This document shows, piece by piece, positions 27,333 to 36,412 of a stretch of 64,000 nucleotides of DNA. Positions within the stretch are counted from its first letter, which is position 1. Each line of letters starts with the position of its first letter. Source of the stretch: Paenibacillus endoradicis (lineage in GTDB: Bacteria > Bacillota > Bacilli > Paenibacillales > Paenibacillaceae); assembly GCF_024721975.1 (NCBI RefSeq), contig NZ_JANQBB010000004.1:186001-250000 (forward strand), in the 5' to 3' direction. A program made the position numbers and the translations under genes. The notes under the pieces were generated by a model. It was given only the letters and a program-made list of their open reading frames with translations, searched no databases and had not been told where the DNA came from.

Positions 27333-27476
27333 TAATAATTATGTAATAAATTTATTAGGTTTACAATTTGAAGGTACAGCAGGATCGCTACACATTCTTT
27401 CATTAGTCTTTCATTGATTTTTGCTAATGTTCAAAGAGCAGGCATGAATTAATAAGAATGAAGGAGTGAGTACATA

Positions 27477-30400
27477 TTGTTATCTATGAAATGGAGAAAA
27501 ACTAGTAACCTATTTATGGTCTTTGTTATGATGTTCAGTTTATCACTTCCACTAACCTCTAAATCCGCGCACGCAGTTCACAAAGAAAGTGGAAGCCGAG
27601 TGGTTGTACAAATCTCTGCTGGATGGAACTACAGTTTGGCTCTCAAGCCAAATGGAACAGTGATTGGTTGGGGATTAAATAATCATAATCAGGCAGCCCC
27701 ACCTATCGACCTAGATGAAGTCATATCAGTATCAGCAGGGGATCATCATTCACTAGCATTAAAGTCAGATGGTACTGTCATTGCATGGGGAGATAACGGT
27801 GTAGGGGAAAGTGACGTACCAGTTGGATTGACAGATGTAGTAGCTATTGCCGCTGGTTGGAAACACTCTCTAGCATTAAAATCAGATGGTACAGTAGTGG
27901 CTTGGGGAGACAATGGAGCGGGAGAAAGCACAGTACCAGTTGGATTGACGGATGTAGTGTCCATTTCAGCAGGACGCGGTCATTCCGTAGCATTGAAATC
28001 AGACGGCACGGTTAAGACTTGGGGCATAAATTATGAAAATCCTCCATTCGTAACTCCTAGCTTGACTAATATTGTATCTATTTCTGCTGGTACATATCAT
28101 ACGCTCGCTCTTAGATCGGATGGAACAGTTGTTGCGTGGGGTGATTCTCATCAAGGTGGAACGACTGTACCCGCTGGATTAAGTGGAGTAATAGCTGTTG
28201 CAGCTGGAAACCTACACTCTCTAGCATTGAAATCAGATGGTACAGTAGTCGCTTGGGGGAGTAATGAGAATGGTCAATCCACAATACCGGCCAATGCAAC
28301 GGAAGTGATATCGATATCTGCGGGATTGAATCACTCATTGGCATTAAAATCAGATGGAACCATTGTTGCATGGGGGGATAATAGCAGTAATCAATTGAAC
28401 GTTTATAACAAAGATACTAATCCGATTAAAGGTAAACGTATTGCTGCAGGTGAAAGCTTTACTTTAGCATTAAAATCAAATGGTGATGTGTTCATAGTAG
28501 GAGATAATGATCTCGGTCAACTGGATGTACCTGCTGGTTTGAATGATGTAGATTCAATCGTGGCAAGCCAGTTACATGCACTAGCACTAAAATCAGATGG
28601 TACGGTAGTAGGCTGGGGAGACAATAGCTCTGGTCAACTTGATATACCAAATGGCTTAAGTAATGTGGCATCGATTGCAACTGGAAAGTCACATTCTCTA
28701 GCACTGAAATCAAATGGAAATGTAGTGGGCTGGGGAGATAATAGTGCAAACCAAATTACTTTTCCTGATGGCATGAATGCTGTAGTAGAAATTGCCGCTG
28801 GGGAGGCGCATTCCCTTGCACTACTATCAAATGGAACTGTAATGGGCTTTGGAGATAATAGCTTCGGTCAGATTGATATACCAGTAGGTTTAGACAAGGT
28901 AGTAGCAATCGCAGTAGGTAGCTTCCACTCCATGGCATTACAAGCTGATGGAACAGTAGTTGCATGGGGAGATGATGGTGCAGGTCAGATAACAATACCT
29001 GCGGGCTTGAGTGCAGTAGCATCCATCGCTGCGGGAGAATCAAATTCTGTAGCACTGAAAACTGATGGTACTGTTGTTGCATGGGGATCCAATGACAATG
29101 GGCAAACAGACGTGCCCTCTGACTTGAATGCAGTGAATTCTATTGCAGTAGGCTCTGGTCACATGGTTGCTCTAAAAGCAGATGGTAATGTTATTGCCTG
29201 GGGAAATGATATTGCTGGAGAAGCGAGTATTCCAGGCGATAATAATCTAAGTGATTTGACAGTAGATATTGGACAATTTGTTGAACCATTTGACGCTAAT
29301 ACTACGGAATACACTCATTATTTCAACGGGCATTTAAGATCTGAGTTGCAGTTAACAGCGACGCTTGTTGATTCAATGTATACAGCATGGTATGTGGACA
29401 ATGAGTTCTATGCAAGTGGTAGTGCAGTTACGATTGATGTCCAGAACGTGCAAAATACACTCAATGTTCCGATTCAAGTAGAACCTTATTTATTACCTGG
29501 GAAGACGTATACCGTCACATTGGAAAATGATATTACAGCTCCGGAAGTGCAATTCGATCCTAATGGAACTGATTCAGATGATGAATTATTTATAAGTAAT
29601 GTAACGATTGCAGATAGTCAAAGCGGTGTTGATGCTAATAGCTTACAATATGTATGGACGCAAAGTACGGATGTTCCTAGCACAGGATGGCTACCATTTG
29701 CTGATGGTGATGCACTAAGCCATGCTAGTGGAAATAGTGATTGGTTTTTACATGTTAAGGCAACAGATAATGTCGGGAATGAAGTTTATGAAATCTCTGA
29801 TGCTTTTTATGCAGATATCCCAACACCGACACCGACAATAAAGCCAACACCAACAACACAACCTGTCTATCAATCAAGTAATGCGAATTTAGTGCAGTTA
29901 GATGTATATCATTCTACAGAGAAGCTTCAACTTACACCGATTTTCAGTCAAGAAATAACGAATTATAAGTTAGAGACAGAAGAGGAGAAAGTAGAATTAC
30001 ATCTAGAGGCGGCAAGTAATGCAGCGATTGTAAAAGTATTGGGGGAAAATGTTGAAAAGACTAGTAATGTTACCTTGAAAGTAGGGATCAATGTGTTTGA
30101 CATTACGGTTCAAGCGGAGAACGGAACAATTAAAACATATACCGTAACCATTACTCGTAAAGTCGCTCCTACAGTTCCTGTATGTACATTTACAGATATC
30201 AAAGATCATTGGGCGAAAGTGGACATTTGTGAAGCAGTTGCACTTGGTATTGTAGAGGGAATGAATACAAACACCTTTATGCCAGATGGTTACGTTTCAA
30301 GAGCGGAATTTGCTGTGATGCTAATGCGTACTCTTCAAATTCCTATTAATAATGAAGCACCGGCAACAACGTTCCGTGATAGGGACGACATTCCAGAATG

Positions 30401-30728
30401 GGCACGATTGTCTATTCAGACGGCTACTTCCGTAGGTATTCTCGATGGATATTTGGATGGATCACTATTACCACAAAGGACGGTAAGTCGAACAGAATTA
30501 GCTATTATGATTGCAAGGGCAATGGCGTGGGAAACAAAAGGTATTGTGAATACTCCTTTCGCTGATGATGCAAAAATTCCAGCATGGGGTAAAGCTTATG
30601 TTGAAGTTACTCGTAAACATGGACTTATGTTAGGCTTGAAAGACAATCGTTTTGCGCCAGAGGGCCAGACGACAAGAGCTGAAGCAACCGTTGTACTTTT
30701 ACGATTGTGGAAGCTTATTCATCAATAG
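27477..30728 (+). CDS. S-layer-anchored surface protein with 14 RCC1-like repeats
   Basis: 1083 residues. Signal peptide (hydrophobic core then SAHA, cleavage near residue 33). Fourteen units of the form G..HSLALKSDGTVVAWGDN cover about 40-590, the RCC1/regulator-of-condensation repeat. Next come a cadherin-like beta-sandwich (about 595-690), an Ig-like region, a Thr/Pro linker (PTPTPTIKPTPTTQP), another cadherin-like beta-sandwich, and three SLH motifs (about 900-1083) with SRAEF, SRTEL and TRAEA cores. The SLH motifs tie it to pyruvylated secondary cell-wall polymer. The propellers probably bind protein or carbohydrate; the target is unknown. TTG start: AAGGAG is 10 nt away; ATG 27486 is too far. 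Confidence 0.9.
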   Translation: MLSMKWRKTSNLFMVFVMMFSLSLPLTSKSAHAVHKESGSRVVVQISAGWNYSLALKPNGTVIGWGLNNHNQAAPPIDLDEVISVSAGDHHSLALKSDGTVIAWGDNGVGESDVPVGLTDVVAIAAGWKHSLALKSDGTVVAWGDNGAGESTVPVGLTDVVSISAGRGHSVALKSDGTVKTWGINYENPPFVTPSLTNIVSISAGTYHTLALRSDGTVVAWGDSHQGGTTVPAGLSGVIAVAAGNLHSLALKSDGTVVAWGSNENGQSTIPANATEVISISAGLNHSLALKSDGTIVAWGDNSSNQLNVYNKDTNPIKGKRIAAGESFTLALKSNGDVFIVGDNDLGQLDVPAGLNDVDSIVASQLHALALKSDGTVVGWGDNSSGQLDIPNGLSNVASIATGKSHSLALKSNGNVVGWGDNSANQITFPDGMNAVVEIAAGEAHSLALLSNGTVMGFGDNSFGQIDIPVGLDKVVAIAVGSFHSMALQADGTVVAWGDDGAGQITIPAGLSAVASIAAGESNSVALKTDGTVVAWGSNDNGQTDVPSDLNAVNSIAVGSGHMVALKADGNVIAWGNDIAGEASIPGDNNLSDLTVDIGQFVEPFDANTTEYTHYFNGHLRSELQLTATLVDSMYTAWYVDNEFYASGSAVTIDVQNVQNTLNVPIQVEPYLLPGKTYTVTLENDITAPEVQFDPNGTDSDDELFISNVTIADSQSGVDANSLQYVWTQSTDVPSTGWLPFADGDALSHASGNSDWFLHVKATDNVGNEVYEISDAFYADIPTPTPTIKPTPTTQPVYQSSNANLVQLDVYHSTEKLQLTPIFSQEITNYKLETEEEKVELHLEAASNAAIVKVLGENVEKTSNVTLKVGINVFDITVQAENGTIKTYTVTITRKVAPTVPVCTFTDIKDHWAKVDICEAVALGIVEGMNTNTFMPDGYVSRAEFAVMLMRTLQIPINNEAPATTFRDRDDIPEWARLSIQTATSVGILDGYLDGSLLPQRTVSRTELAIMIARAMAWETKGIVNTPFADDAKIPAWGKAYVEVTRKHGLMLGLKDNRFAPEGQTTRAEATVVLLRLWKLIHQ

Positions 30729-30743
30729 CATTTATTTGATACA

Positions 30744-30790
30744 AGAAATGGCGAATCAGGAATATATCCTGTTACGCCATTTCTTTTTTT
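30744..30790 (+). terminator. Terminator after the SLH protein gene
   Basis: Arms AGAAATGGCG (30744-30753) and CGCCATTTCT (30775-30784) with an inner CAGGA/TCCTG pairing, followed by a long T-run. Confidence 0.9.
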
Positions 30791-30949
30791 TGTAAGCGTG
30801 CATTGTTATCTCTCTATAACAAAATGAAATGTAGATTAATCGACATAAATGGAATATTATTGCAATATATAAAATGGTATATTATATTGAGGGAAATATA
30901 AAGTTGAATTTGCTATGAAATTCATAAAGAGAAAGGAGTTTTACATAAG

Positions 30950-32680
30950 GTGTTTACTGTAGAACTTATCTTTATGATCATTTCTGTAATAATGATGGGT
31001 ATTATTTTCTTCTCTTTGTACCGCTTCAGACGAGAACCAGGTGTTAGATATCTCATGGGGTTAGTTGTTTGCCGAATTATTTTTGCCATCAGTGTCGTTC
31101 TGGAGAAAAGTAGCCATCTACTAGTAGAAAAGGTGATATTTCGTAACTTCCAGCAAACGGGGCTTATTTTTATCGTCCCGTTATTTATTGTCTTTGTATA
31201 TGAGTTAACAGGAAGCCGCAGAGTTATGCAGTTGTATTTGAAGATAGCACTTTTTTCTATATTCTCTTTAGTTGCACTATGTATATGGTTGGATACTTAT
31301 CTGCATGTTATATACTACTCGGTTCAGTTATATGAAGATGAACTAGTTACTACAAGAACAATGGTTGCTAAAGGTTTTAATTTGCTATGCTACAGTGCTT
31401 TAGCTACATGTATGTATATATTATTCAAATATTTATGGTCAATACGTAATGAATTTCGTAAGCCAGGAATATTGGTGCTACTACTTATGTCGTTACCATT
31501 TATGTTAGAGATCATTGAATTTGCCAAACCACAATGGGCTTCTTGGTTAGGGGTGCTATCTGTTTTTTGTGGAATGACAGGGACATTAATTTTATTAATC
31601 GTATTACGATTTAAATTTTTCTCGATTGTACCTATCGCCAAAAACATTGTATTTGATACAATTCAAGAAAGTATATTAATTATTAATGCTTCAGGTAAAG
31701 TCATTGATAGTAATAAAAAAGCGACGCAGTTTTTTTCGGAAATAGGATATTACAACATTTATGGTAGCACTATTACTCAATTGTTAGAGCAATGGCCAGA
31801 GTGGTATAACTTATGTCAAACTTCCCAACAAGGTAGTGTAGAAATTGATGTATGGACTAACGGTGAACGGAAAATTTATCGCGTAAATATATATCCATTG
31901 CGAGTATTTCGTAATCAAAGTCAAGGAAGTGTGTCGCTAATCTTCGATATAACGGAAAAGCAGGGGCATTTGGAGAAAATTGCTCATCTGAACGAACTGA
32001 AGGATCAATTATTTACGATTGTATCTCATGATATTCGTAGCCCATTAGCTATGCAATATCAGCTAGTTGAGATATTGGAAGAAGATCTTGATCAATTCGG
32101 CGCTGAGCATCAGGAGATTATTATGAAGCTAGGAGAGCAAATTCGGAATACACTCGGCATGTCAAACAATTTACTAGAATGGTTTCGTAGTCAAAGAGAA
32201 GATATTGGGCTACGATCTCAGATACTAGAGTTACGAGAAGTAGTAGAGGAAAGCTGTTATTTATTACATATTAATAGTATCGCTAAACATTTAAACGTAC
32301 ATAATAACATCTCTGTAGGTACCTATATAAATGCTGATCGAGAAGCAGTAGGATTAATTATAAGAAACTTATTATCTAATGCAATTAAATTTACTCCAAC
32401 AGGTGGTTCGATTCATATAGAAGCTCAGTCCTCAGAGGATATGGTCACTATAGCTGTTTGTGATAACGGAATTGGCATGAATATAGATCAGTTACAGCAA
32501 CTCTTTGTTACTAAACAGATTAATTCATCCACAGGTACGTTAGGCGAGAAAGGTGCTGGGCTTGGTTTACTTGTTAGTAAACAATTTGTCCAATTGAGTG
32601 GGGGAACGATGTGGGTAGAAAGTGAGATAGGACAAGGGAGTAGTTTTTATTTCACAATGAGACGAGGAGCTTCGCTATGA
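30950..32680 (+). CDS. Sensor histidine kinase with 7TM N-terminal sensor and PAS domain
   Basis: 576 residues. About seven membrane segments occupy residues 1-225 (the HisKA_7TM type sensor), then a PAS-like domain (ESILIINASGKVIDSNKKAT, about 240-340), a dimerisation/phosphoacceptor domain with HDIRSP (His360), and a HATPase domain with GVCDNGIG-like (AVCDNGIGM) and GAGLGLLV motifs. GTG start with AAAGGAG about 11 nt upstream. It overlaps the response regulator by 4 nt (ATGA). The signal is unknown; the preceding surface protein is separated by a terminator, so co-regulation with it is not implied. Confidence 0.9.
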   Translation: MFTVELIFMIISVIMMGIIFFSLYRFRREPGVRYLMGLVVCRIIFAISVVLEKSSHLLVEKVIFRNFQQTGLIFIVPLFIVFVYELTGSRRVMQLYLKIALFSIFSLVALCIWLDTYLHVIYYSVQLYEDELVTTRTMVAKGFNLLCYSALATCMYILFKYLWSIRNEFRKPGILVLLLMSLPFMLEIIEFAKPQWASWLGVLSVFCGMTGTLILLIVLRFKFFSIVPIAKNIVFDTIQESILIINASGKVIDSNKKATQFFSEIGYYNIYGSTITQLLEQWPEWYNLCQTSQQGSVEIDVWTNGERKIYRVNIYPLRVFRNQSQGSVSLIFDITEKQGHLEKIAHLNELKDQLFTIVSHDIRSPLAMQYQLVEILEEDLDQFGAEHQEIIMKLGEQIRNTLGMSNNLLEWFRSQREDIGLRSQILELREVVEESCYLLHINSIAKHLNVHNNISVGTYINADREAVGLIIRNLLSNAIKFTPTGGSIHIEAQSSEDMVTIAVCDNGIGMNIDQLQQLFVTKQINSSTGTLGEKGAGLGLLVSKQFVQLSGGTMWVESEIGQGSSFYFTMRRGASL

Positions 32681-33804
32681 AAGTTGTTATTGTAGATGAT
32701 GAGCCAATTATGTTGCTGACCATGAAGCGAATGTTGTCTAGTGTAGAAGGCATAGAGCTTGTTGGTAGTTTTCAGAATGCCGCAGAAGTGCATGCATTTA
32801 TAGCGAAGCATGATGTAGATCTTGTATTTTTGGACATTCAAATTGCTAATGATGATGGAATCGAGCTAGCTCGCCACTTACGACTAACACTTACGGATAT
32901 TGATATTGTATTTACAACATCGCATTCAGATTACGCGATAGAGGCTTATGATGTATACCCGCTAGATTATATGGTTAAGCCTATCTCTCGGCAAAGATTA
33001 CTCCAAACGATAAATAGAGCTGTCGATAGACATAGTCATTCCTCTGATAAAAGTAATCAATTAGCGGAAGCAGGTGAGCCTAAGCTAAAGGTGCGTACTT
33101 TTGGCTGTTTTGAGGCTAATAGTGAGAACCAAGGTGCAGTGAAATGGATATCCAAAAAAAGCGAAGAGATATTTGCCTATTTAATAGTACATAGAGGTCA
33201 AAGTATAGCAAAAATGCGCATCATAGAAGACGTATTTTCAGACATGCCTTATAAGAACGCTGAAATATATCTCAATACGGCAATTTACCAGTTAAGAAAA
33301 GCGCTACTTCCTCATGGTTTTAAGGAGATTATCATTACTGGGCAGGAAAAGTATAGAGTAGAGATTAGTCAACTTGATGTTGATTTCATTGCATTTGATT
33401 ATGGAGTAGCACAACTAACCGAAGTTAATGATGAGAATGTCGATGTAGCTATTGAACTAGAGAAACGAGTGTCAGGTGAACTTTTTGAGGAACAATCATT
33501 CGTATGGGCAGCTATGGAGCGGGAAAGTATGAATGTGTTATATCAGAACTTTGCTAATCAGCTTGCCAATTGGCTCTTTATTTATAAACGGTATCGAGAA
33601 GCAATACAAATTGTGCGAAAATTAATCTCTCGTAATGAATTTGATGAGAAGTCTAATCAGTTACTACTCAAAATCGTTGGGGCAATGGGAGATAAGCAGT
33701 CTCTTCATAACTATTATAATGACTATGTGCAATTGCTACAGAGAGAGCTTAATCTAAAACCATCAGCTACTATGCAGCAAATTTATTATCAATATCAATT
33801 ATAA
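32677..33804 (+). CDS. Response regulator with winged-helix and bacterial transcriptional activator (BTAD/SARP-like) output
   Basis: 375 residues. Receiver domain 1-120 with acidic pocket VDDEP, phosphoacceptor Asp53 (FLDIQ) and Lys in MVKPISR. It continues with a winged-helix Trans_reg_C-like domain (about 133-235, TFGCFEAN...SKKSEEIFAYLIVHRG) and an alpha-helical BTAD-like region (about 236-375), ending LNLKPSATMQQIYYQYQ. This is the SARP layout joined to a receiver, common in Paenibacillus-type genomes but rarer than OmpR or LytTR outputs. Probably transcribed with the kinase; the target genes are unknown. Confidence 0.88.
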   Translation: MKVVIVDDEPIMLLTMKRMLSSVEGIELVGSFQNAAEVHAFIAKHDVDLVFLDIQIANDDGIELARHLRLTLTDIDIVFTTSHSDYAIEAYDVYPLDYMVKPISRQRLLQTINRAVDRHSHSSDKSNQLAEAGEPKLKVRTFGCFEANSENQGAVKWISKKSEEIFAYLIVHRGQSIAKMRIIEDVFSDMPYKNAEIYLNTAIYQLRKALLPHGFKEIIITGQEKYRVEISQLDVDFIAFDYGVAQLTEVNDENVDVAIELEKRVSGELFEEQSFVWAAMERESMNVLYQNFANQLANWLFIYKRYREAIQIVRKLISRNEFDEKSNQLLLKIVGAMGDKQSLHNYYNDYVQLLQRELNLKPSATMQQIYYQYQL

Positions 33805-33856
33805 TAAGTGTATTGTTTTCTTCAGTAAATGTATGAATCACAATAGCTGTAATAAC

Positions 33857-33885
33857 AAGGGCACCCGATTGGGTGCCCTTAGATT
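33857..33885 (+). terminator. Terminator after the two-component pair
   Basis: Arms AAGGGCACCC (33857-33866) and GGGTGCCCTT (33871-33880) with a 4-nt loop. The following T-tract is weak (AGATTTAT). A closely similar stem occurs at 36324-36347. Confidence 0.75.
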
Positions 33886-33974
33886 TATACGTCACTTACG
33901 ATATATTCAACTGTGTTATCTGTATAGTGATATTAGCCAATAGTAAAGTAGATTTGGGTAGCTATCCGTAAAAA

Positions 33975-35021
33975 TTATTTATCATTCAACAATGCAAGAT
34001 AATAAGCATATTCCAAGGGCCTACTATAGATGAGTTCTTTGTCTTTAAAACAGTCCATATCTTCAAATATTTTCTTTTGTGGCTTCCCATTAAGTTCAAT
34101 AATCCATAGATTTCTATGTTCATCTACTACAAAATCCACACTTAATTCACCCAATGAGCCTATTTGAGATTCTACTACTTTTGCGGCTTTTACACTTAGT
34201 TCATTCAGAGATTGGAGGATTTCATCTGTTTTTTCTGGTGAAAATAATCGCGGAAGAATTTCTGAAACGTCATTAACCGTCTCACACATACTCGTATTAA
34301 AGTAATTTTCATAAGCGACTCTACACGCTATTGTGGAAACCATCCATTCTCCAACAATACCTTTTTGAACGAGAACTCTAATGTCAAAATATTGGTTATC
34401 AAGTTGACTTATACTAATGCCTTGTTGAACCATGTATTTTTCTTGTTTGAGCAATGCATCCAATTTCTGCTGAAGGTCCTCATTCTTTCTACAAATATAT
34501 GTTGGCTTCAAACTGTGTAAAGAGATGTGAGTATCTCCATTATCCATTAATTCAACTCGATGAACAGACTTCCCTTGGGATCCATAAGAAGGCTTAATGT
34601 ATACTAGTTTATACTTCTCCAACAGTTCCGTTATTTTAACTTTATTATATGAGAATGTGTCAGGTATAACATATTCTAGATGTGAATTCTTTAATAGATT
34701 ATATACATCCCATTTATTGAAAAAATTGATACTGTTGAAACATTTGTTTTTACCAATTGCCTTCTCTAAACGTTGAATTACCATTAGATTTTTATTAAAA
34801 CATCTGTTATAGACGGCATGAGGAAAAGGGAAGGACATTTTTTTCCACTTTCCATTTGATAAGCTAAGTCCAATAATACGTTGTTCTTTCCAAACAATAT
34901 CTGCAGGAGTAAACGCGTAAAGTTTTAGGTTTAGAGTATGATGACGTTGATAAAGCTCCAAATCTCTTTTTCTACTTTTTCTATTAGCTACCATAATACC
35001 TATTAATGGTGGGTTCTCCAA
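33975..35021 (-). CDS. YheC/YheD-type ATP-grasp protein (spore-coat associated)
   Basis: 348 residues. It opens with a short IGIMVANRKS strand, has a central region typical of YheC/YheD (AVYNRCFNK, FNKWDVYNLL) and an ATP-grasp core: YIKPSYGSQGKSV for nucleotide binding, YFDIRVLVQK, and IIELNGKPQKK near the C-terminus for metal and phosphate. In Bacillus these are endospore coat-associated proteins of undefined chemistry. TTG start chosen: AGGGAG lies 8 nt before it, while the GTG three codons earlier overlaps that site. It is divergent from the collagen-like protein gene, which also points to a spore surface role. Confidence 0.85.
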   Translation of the reverse strand: MENPPLIGIMVANRKSRKRDLELYQRHHTLNLKLYAFTPADIVWKEQRIIGLSLSNGKWKKMSFPFPHAVYNRCFNKNLMVIQRLEKAIGKNKCFNSINFFNKWDVYNLLKNSHLEYVIPDTFSYNKVKITELLEKYKLVYIKPSYGSQGKSVHRVELMDNGDTHISLHSLKPTYICRKNEDLQQKLDALLKQEKYMVQQGISISQLDNQYFDIRVLVQKGIVGEWMVSTIACRVAYENYFNTSMCETVNDVSEILPRLFSPEKTDEILQSLNELSVKAAKVVESQIGSLGELSVDFVVDEHRNLWIIELNGKPQKKIFEDMDCFKDKELIYSRPLEYAYYLALLNDK

Positions 35022-35224
35022 TCTAGTCACTCCCTAGTTAGCGATCCTTCTATTATCTATATGCTAATGTTGACATTATGAATGGGACAATAACATAGAG
35101 GAACAAGAATTTAGTAAATACTTTATGCTCAATAGCCTTTTTTGTAGGTTAATAGGTATATATAGTGTTGTCTTCAAAATCTACTCATATGATGAATAAC
35201 GCATAATATAGGGAGATGAGCCAT

Positions 35225-36292
35225 ATGGGAAGATGTAATTGTCCTCCTGGTCCTCCAGGACCGGAAGGACCTCAAGGACCTCAAGGGCCTAGAGGTATTC
35301 AAGGAGTAACAGGAGCAACGGGAATAGCAGGAGCAACGGGAGCAGCAGGAGCAACAGGAGCAGCAGGAGCAACAGGAGCAGCAGGAGCAACAGGAGCAAC
35401 AGGAGCAGCAGGAGCAACAGGAGCAACAGGAGCAGCAGGAGCAACAGGAGTAGCAGGAGCAACGGGAGCAACAGGAGCAGCAGGAGCAACAGGAGCAGCA
35501 GGAGCAACGGGAGCAACAGGAGCAGCAGGAGCAACAGGAGCAGCAGGAGTAGCAGGAGCAACAGGAGCAACGGGAGCAGCAGGAGCAACAGGAGCAGCAG
35601 GAGCAACAGGAGCAACAGGAGCAACAGGAGCAACAGGAGTAGCAGGAGCAGCAGGAGCAACAGGAGCAACAGGAGCAGCAGGAGCAACAGGAGCAACGGG
35701 AGCAGCAGGAGCAACAGGAGCAACAGGAGCAACGGGAGCAACAGGATCCAGCGGATTAATTCCTTTCTCAACCGGTATTATCCTTAGTGGAGCTACTGTA
35801 GTCTCAGCTGCTCCAATTTTAATGGGTTTTGGTGATCACACAGTTGAAGTAATCGATGGTTCTGGGGAATCAACTATGCCACCAGAAGCAGGTGGTTTTG
35901 CTTTTCCAATTCCCTTCGCTGGTACCGTTCAAAATTTACAAATAAGTGCTGATCTATTAGTAGCTTCTGTGGTTTCTATAAATACGCTAGGTCTTCAATA
36001 TGATTTTACAGTTTTCCTCGCACCTTCAGTTCCTAATAATGGGATTGATCATATTTCTTCAGCTTACGTGACAACTCCACTGACTAGTTCTGTTAGATTT
36101 GGATTTCCTAATAATATTATTACTGCGGGTACTTTCCGCACGGCAACGAATATAAATGTCGCAGGATCATTAGTAGTCGCTCCAGGAGATCGCATTGGTA
36201 TTCGTATACGAACACTTGCGTCTACTGATCCTTCAGCAGCTGATATTACACAACTTTCGTTTAGTGCTAGTCTATCTTATACACCTTCTTAA
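35225..36292 (+). CDS. Collagen-like spore surface (exosporium) protein with BclB-like C-terminal domain
   Basis: 355 residues from ATG 35225 (GGGAG 9 nt upstream; the ATG at 35216 touches it). A short Cys-containing head (MGRCNCPPG) leads into Gly-X-Y triplets: [12 protein letters not shown] types and then 49 uninterrupted triplets mainly GAT and GAA (about 27-173). The C-terminal domain (about 177-355, [11 protein letters not shown]..., [13 protein letters not shown]) resembles the BclB/BclA trimerising head. There is no Sec signal peptide, as expected for a protein assembled on the spore from the mother cell. Threonine in the Y position is suited to O-glycosylation, as in BclA (known for that family). 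Confidence 0.88.
   Translation: MGRCNCPPGPPGPEGPQGPQGPRGIQGVTGATGIAGATGAAGATGAAGATGAAGATGATGAAGATGATGAAGATGVAGATGATGAAGATGAAGATGATGAAGATGAAGVAGATGATGAAGATGAAGATGATGATGATGVAGAAGATGATGAAGATGATGAAGATGATGATGATGSSGLIPFSTGIILSGATVVSAAPILMGFGDHTVEVIDGSGESTMPPEAGGFAFPIPFAGTVQNLQISADLLVASVVSINTLGLQYDFTVFLAPSVPNNGIDHISSAYVTTPLTSSVRFGFPNNIITAGTFRTATNINVAGSLVVAPGDRIGIRIRTLASTDPSAADITQLSFSASLSYTPS
35303..35743 (+). repeat. Array of 49 nine-base units encoding Gly-Ala-Thr/Gly-Ala-Ala
   Basis: Tandem 9-nt units, mostly GGAGCAACA, GGAGCAGCA and GGAGCAACG, with a few GTA variants (GVA). The near-identity of units makes length changes by slippage likely. The complementary strand reads as an uninterrupted leucine run only because of this repeat. 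Confidence 0.95.
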
Positions 36293-36323
36293 TCATTCTC
36301 TAGCATTGTATTAGGCATATTTA

Positions 36324-36352
36324 AAGGGCACTCAAACGGGTGCCCTTCTGTT
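36324..36352 (+). terminator. Terminator after the collagen-like gene
   Basis: AAGGGCAC (36324-36331) pairs with GTGCCCTT (36340-36347), followed by TCTGTTAATT. It lies between convergent genes and could serve both. Confidence 0.75.
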
Positions 36353-36412
36353 AATTGTTAAGGAGTTAGACCAAACTGCAGCGTTATTGTTCCTTGTAAG
36401 TATATAGGTAGA

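Noticed and set aside
27746..29082. Several minus-strand frames across the RCC1-like repeats
   Set aside because: They are periodic shadows of the repeat units, with no start signals or recognisable domains.
35303..35743. Regular 9-nt repeats considered as a CRISPR-like or satellite array
   Set aside because: The units have no spacers and encode an in-frame collagen stalk.
35289..35771. Minus-strand frame of 160 residues, almost all leucine
   Set aside because: It is the complement of the Gly-Ala-Thr/Ala repeat array of the collagen-like gene; codon composition comes only from the repeat, and no ribosome binding site is present.
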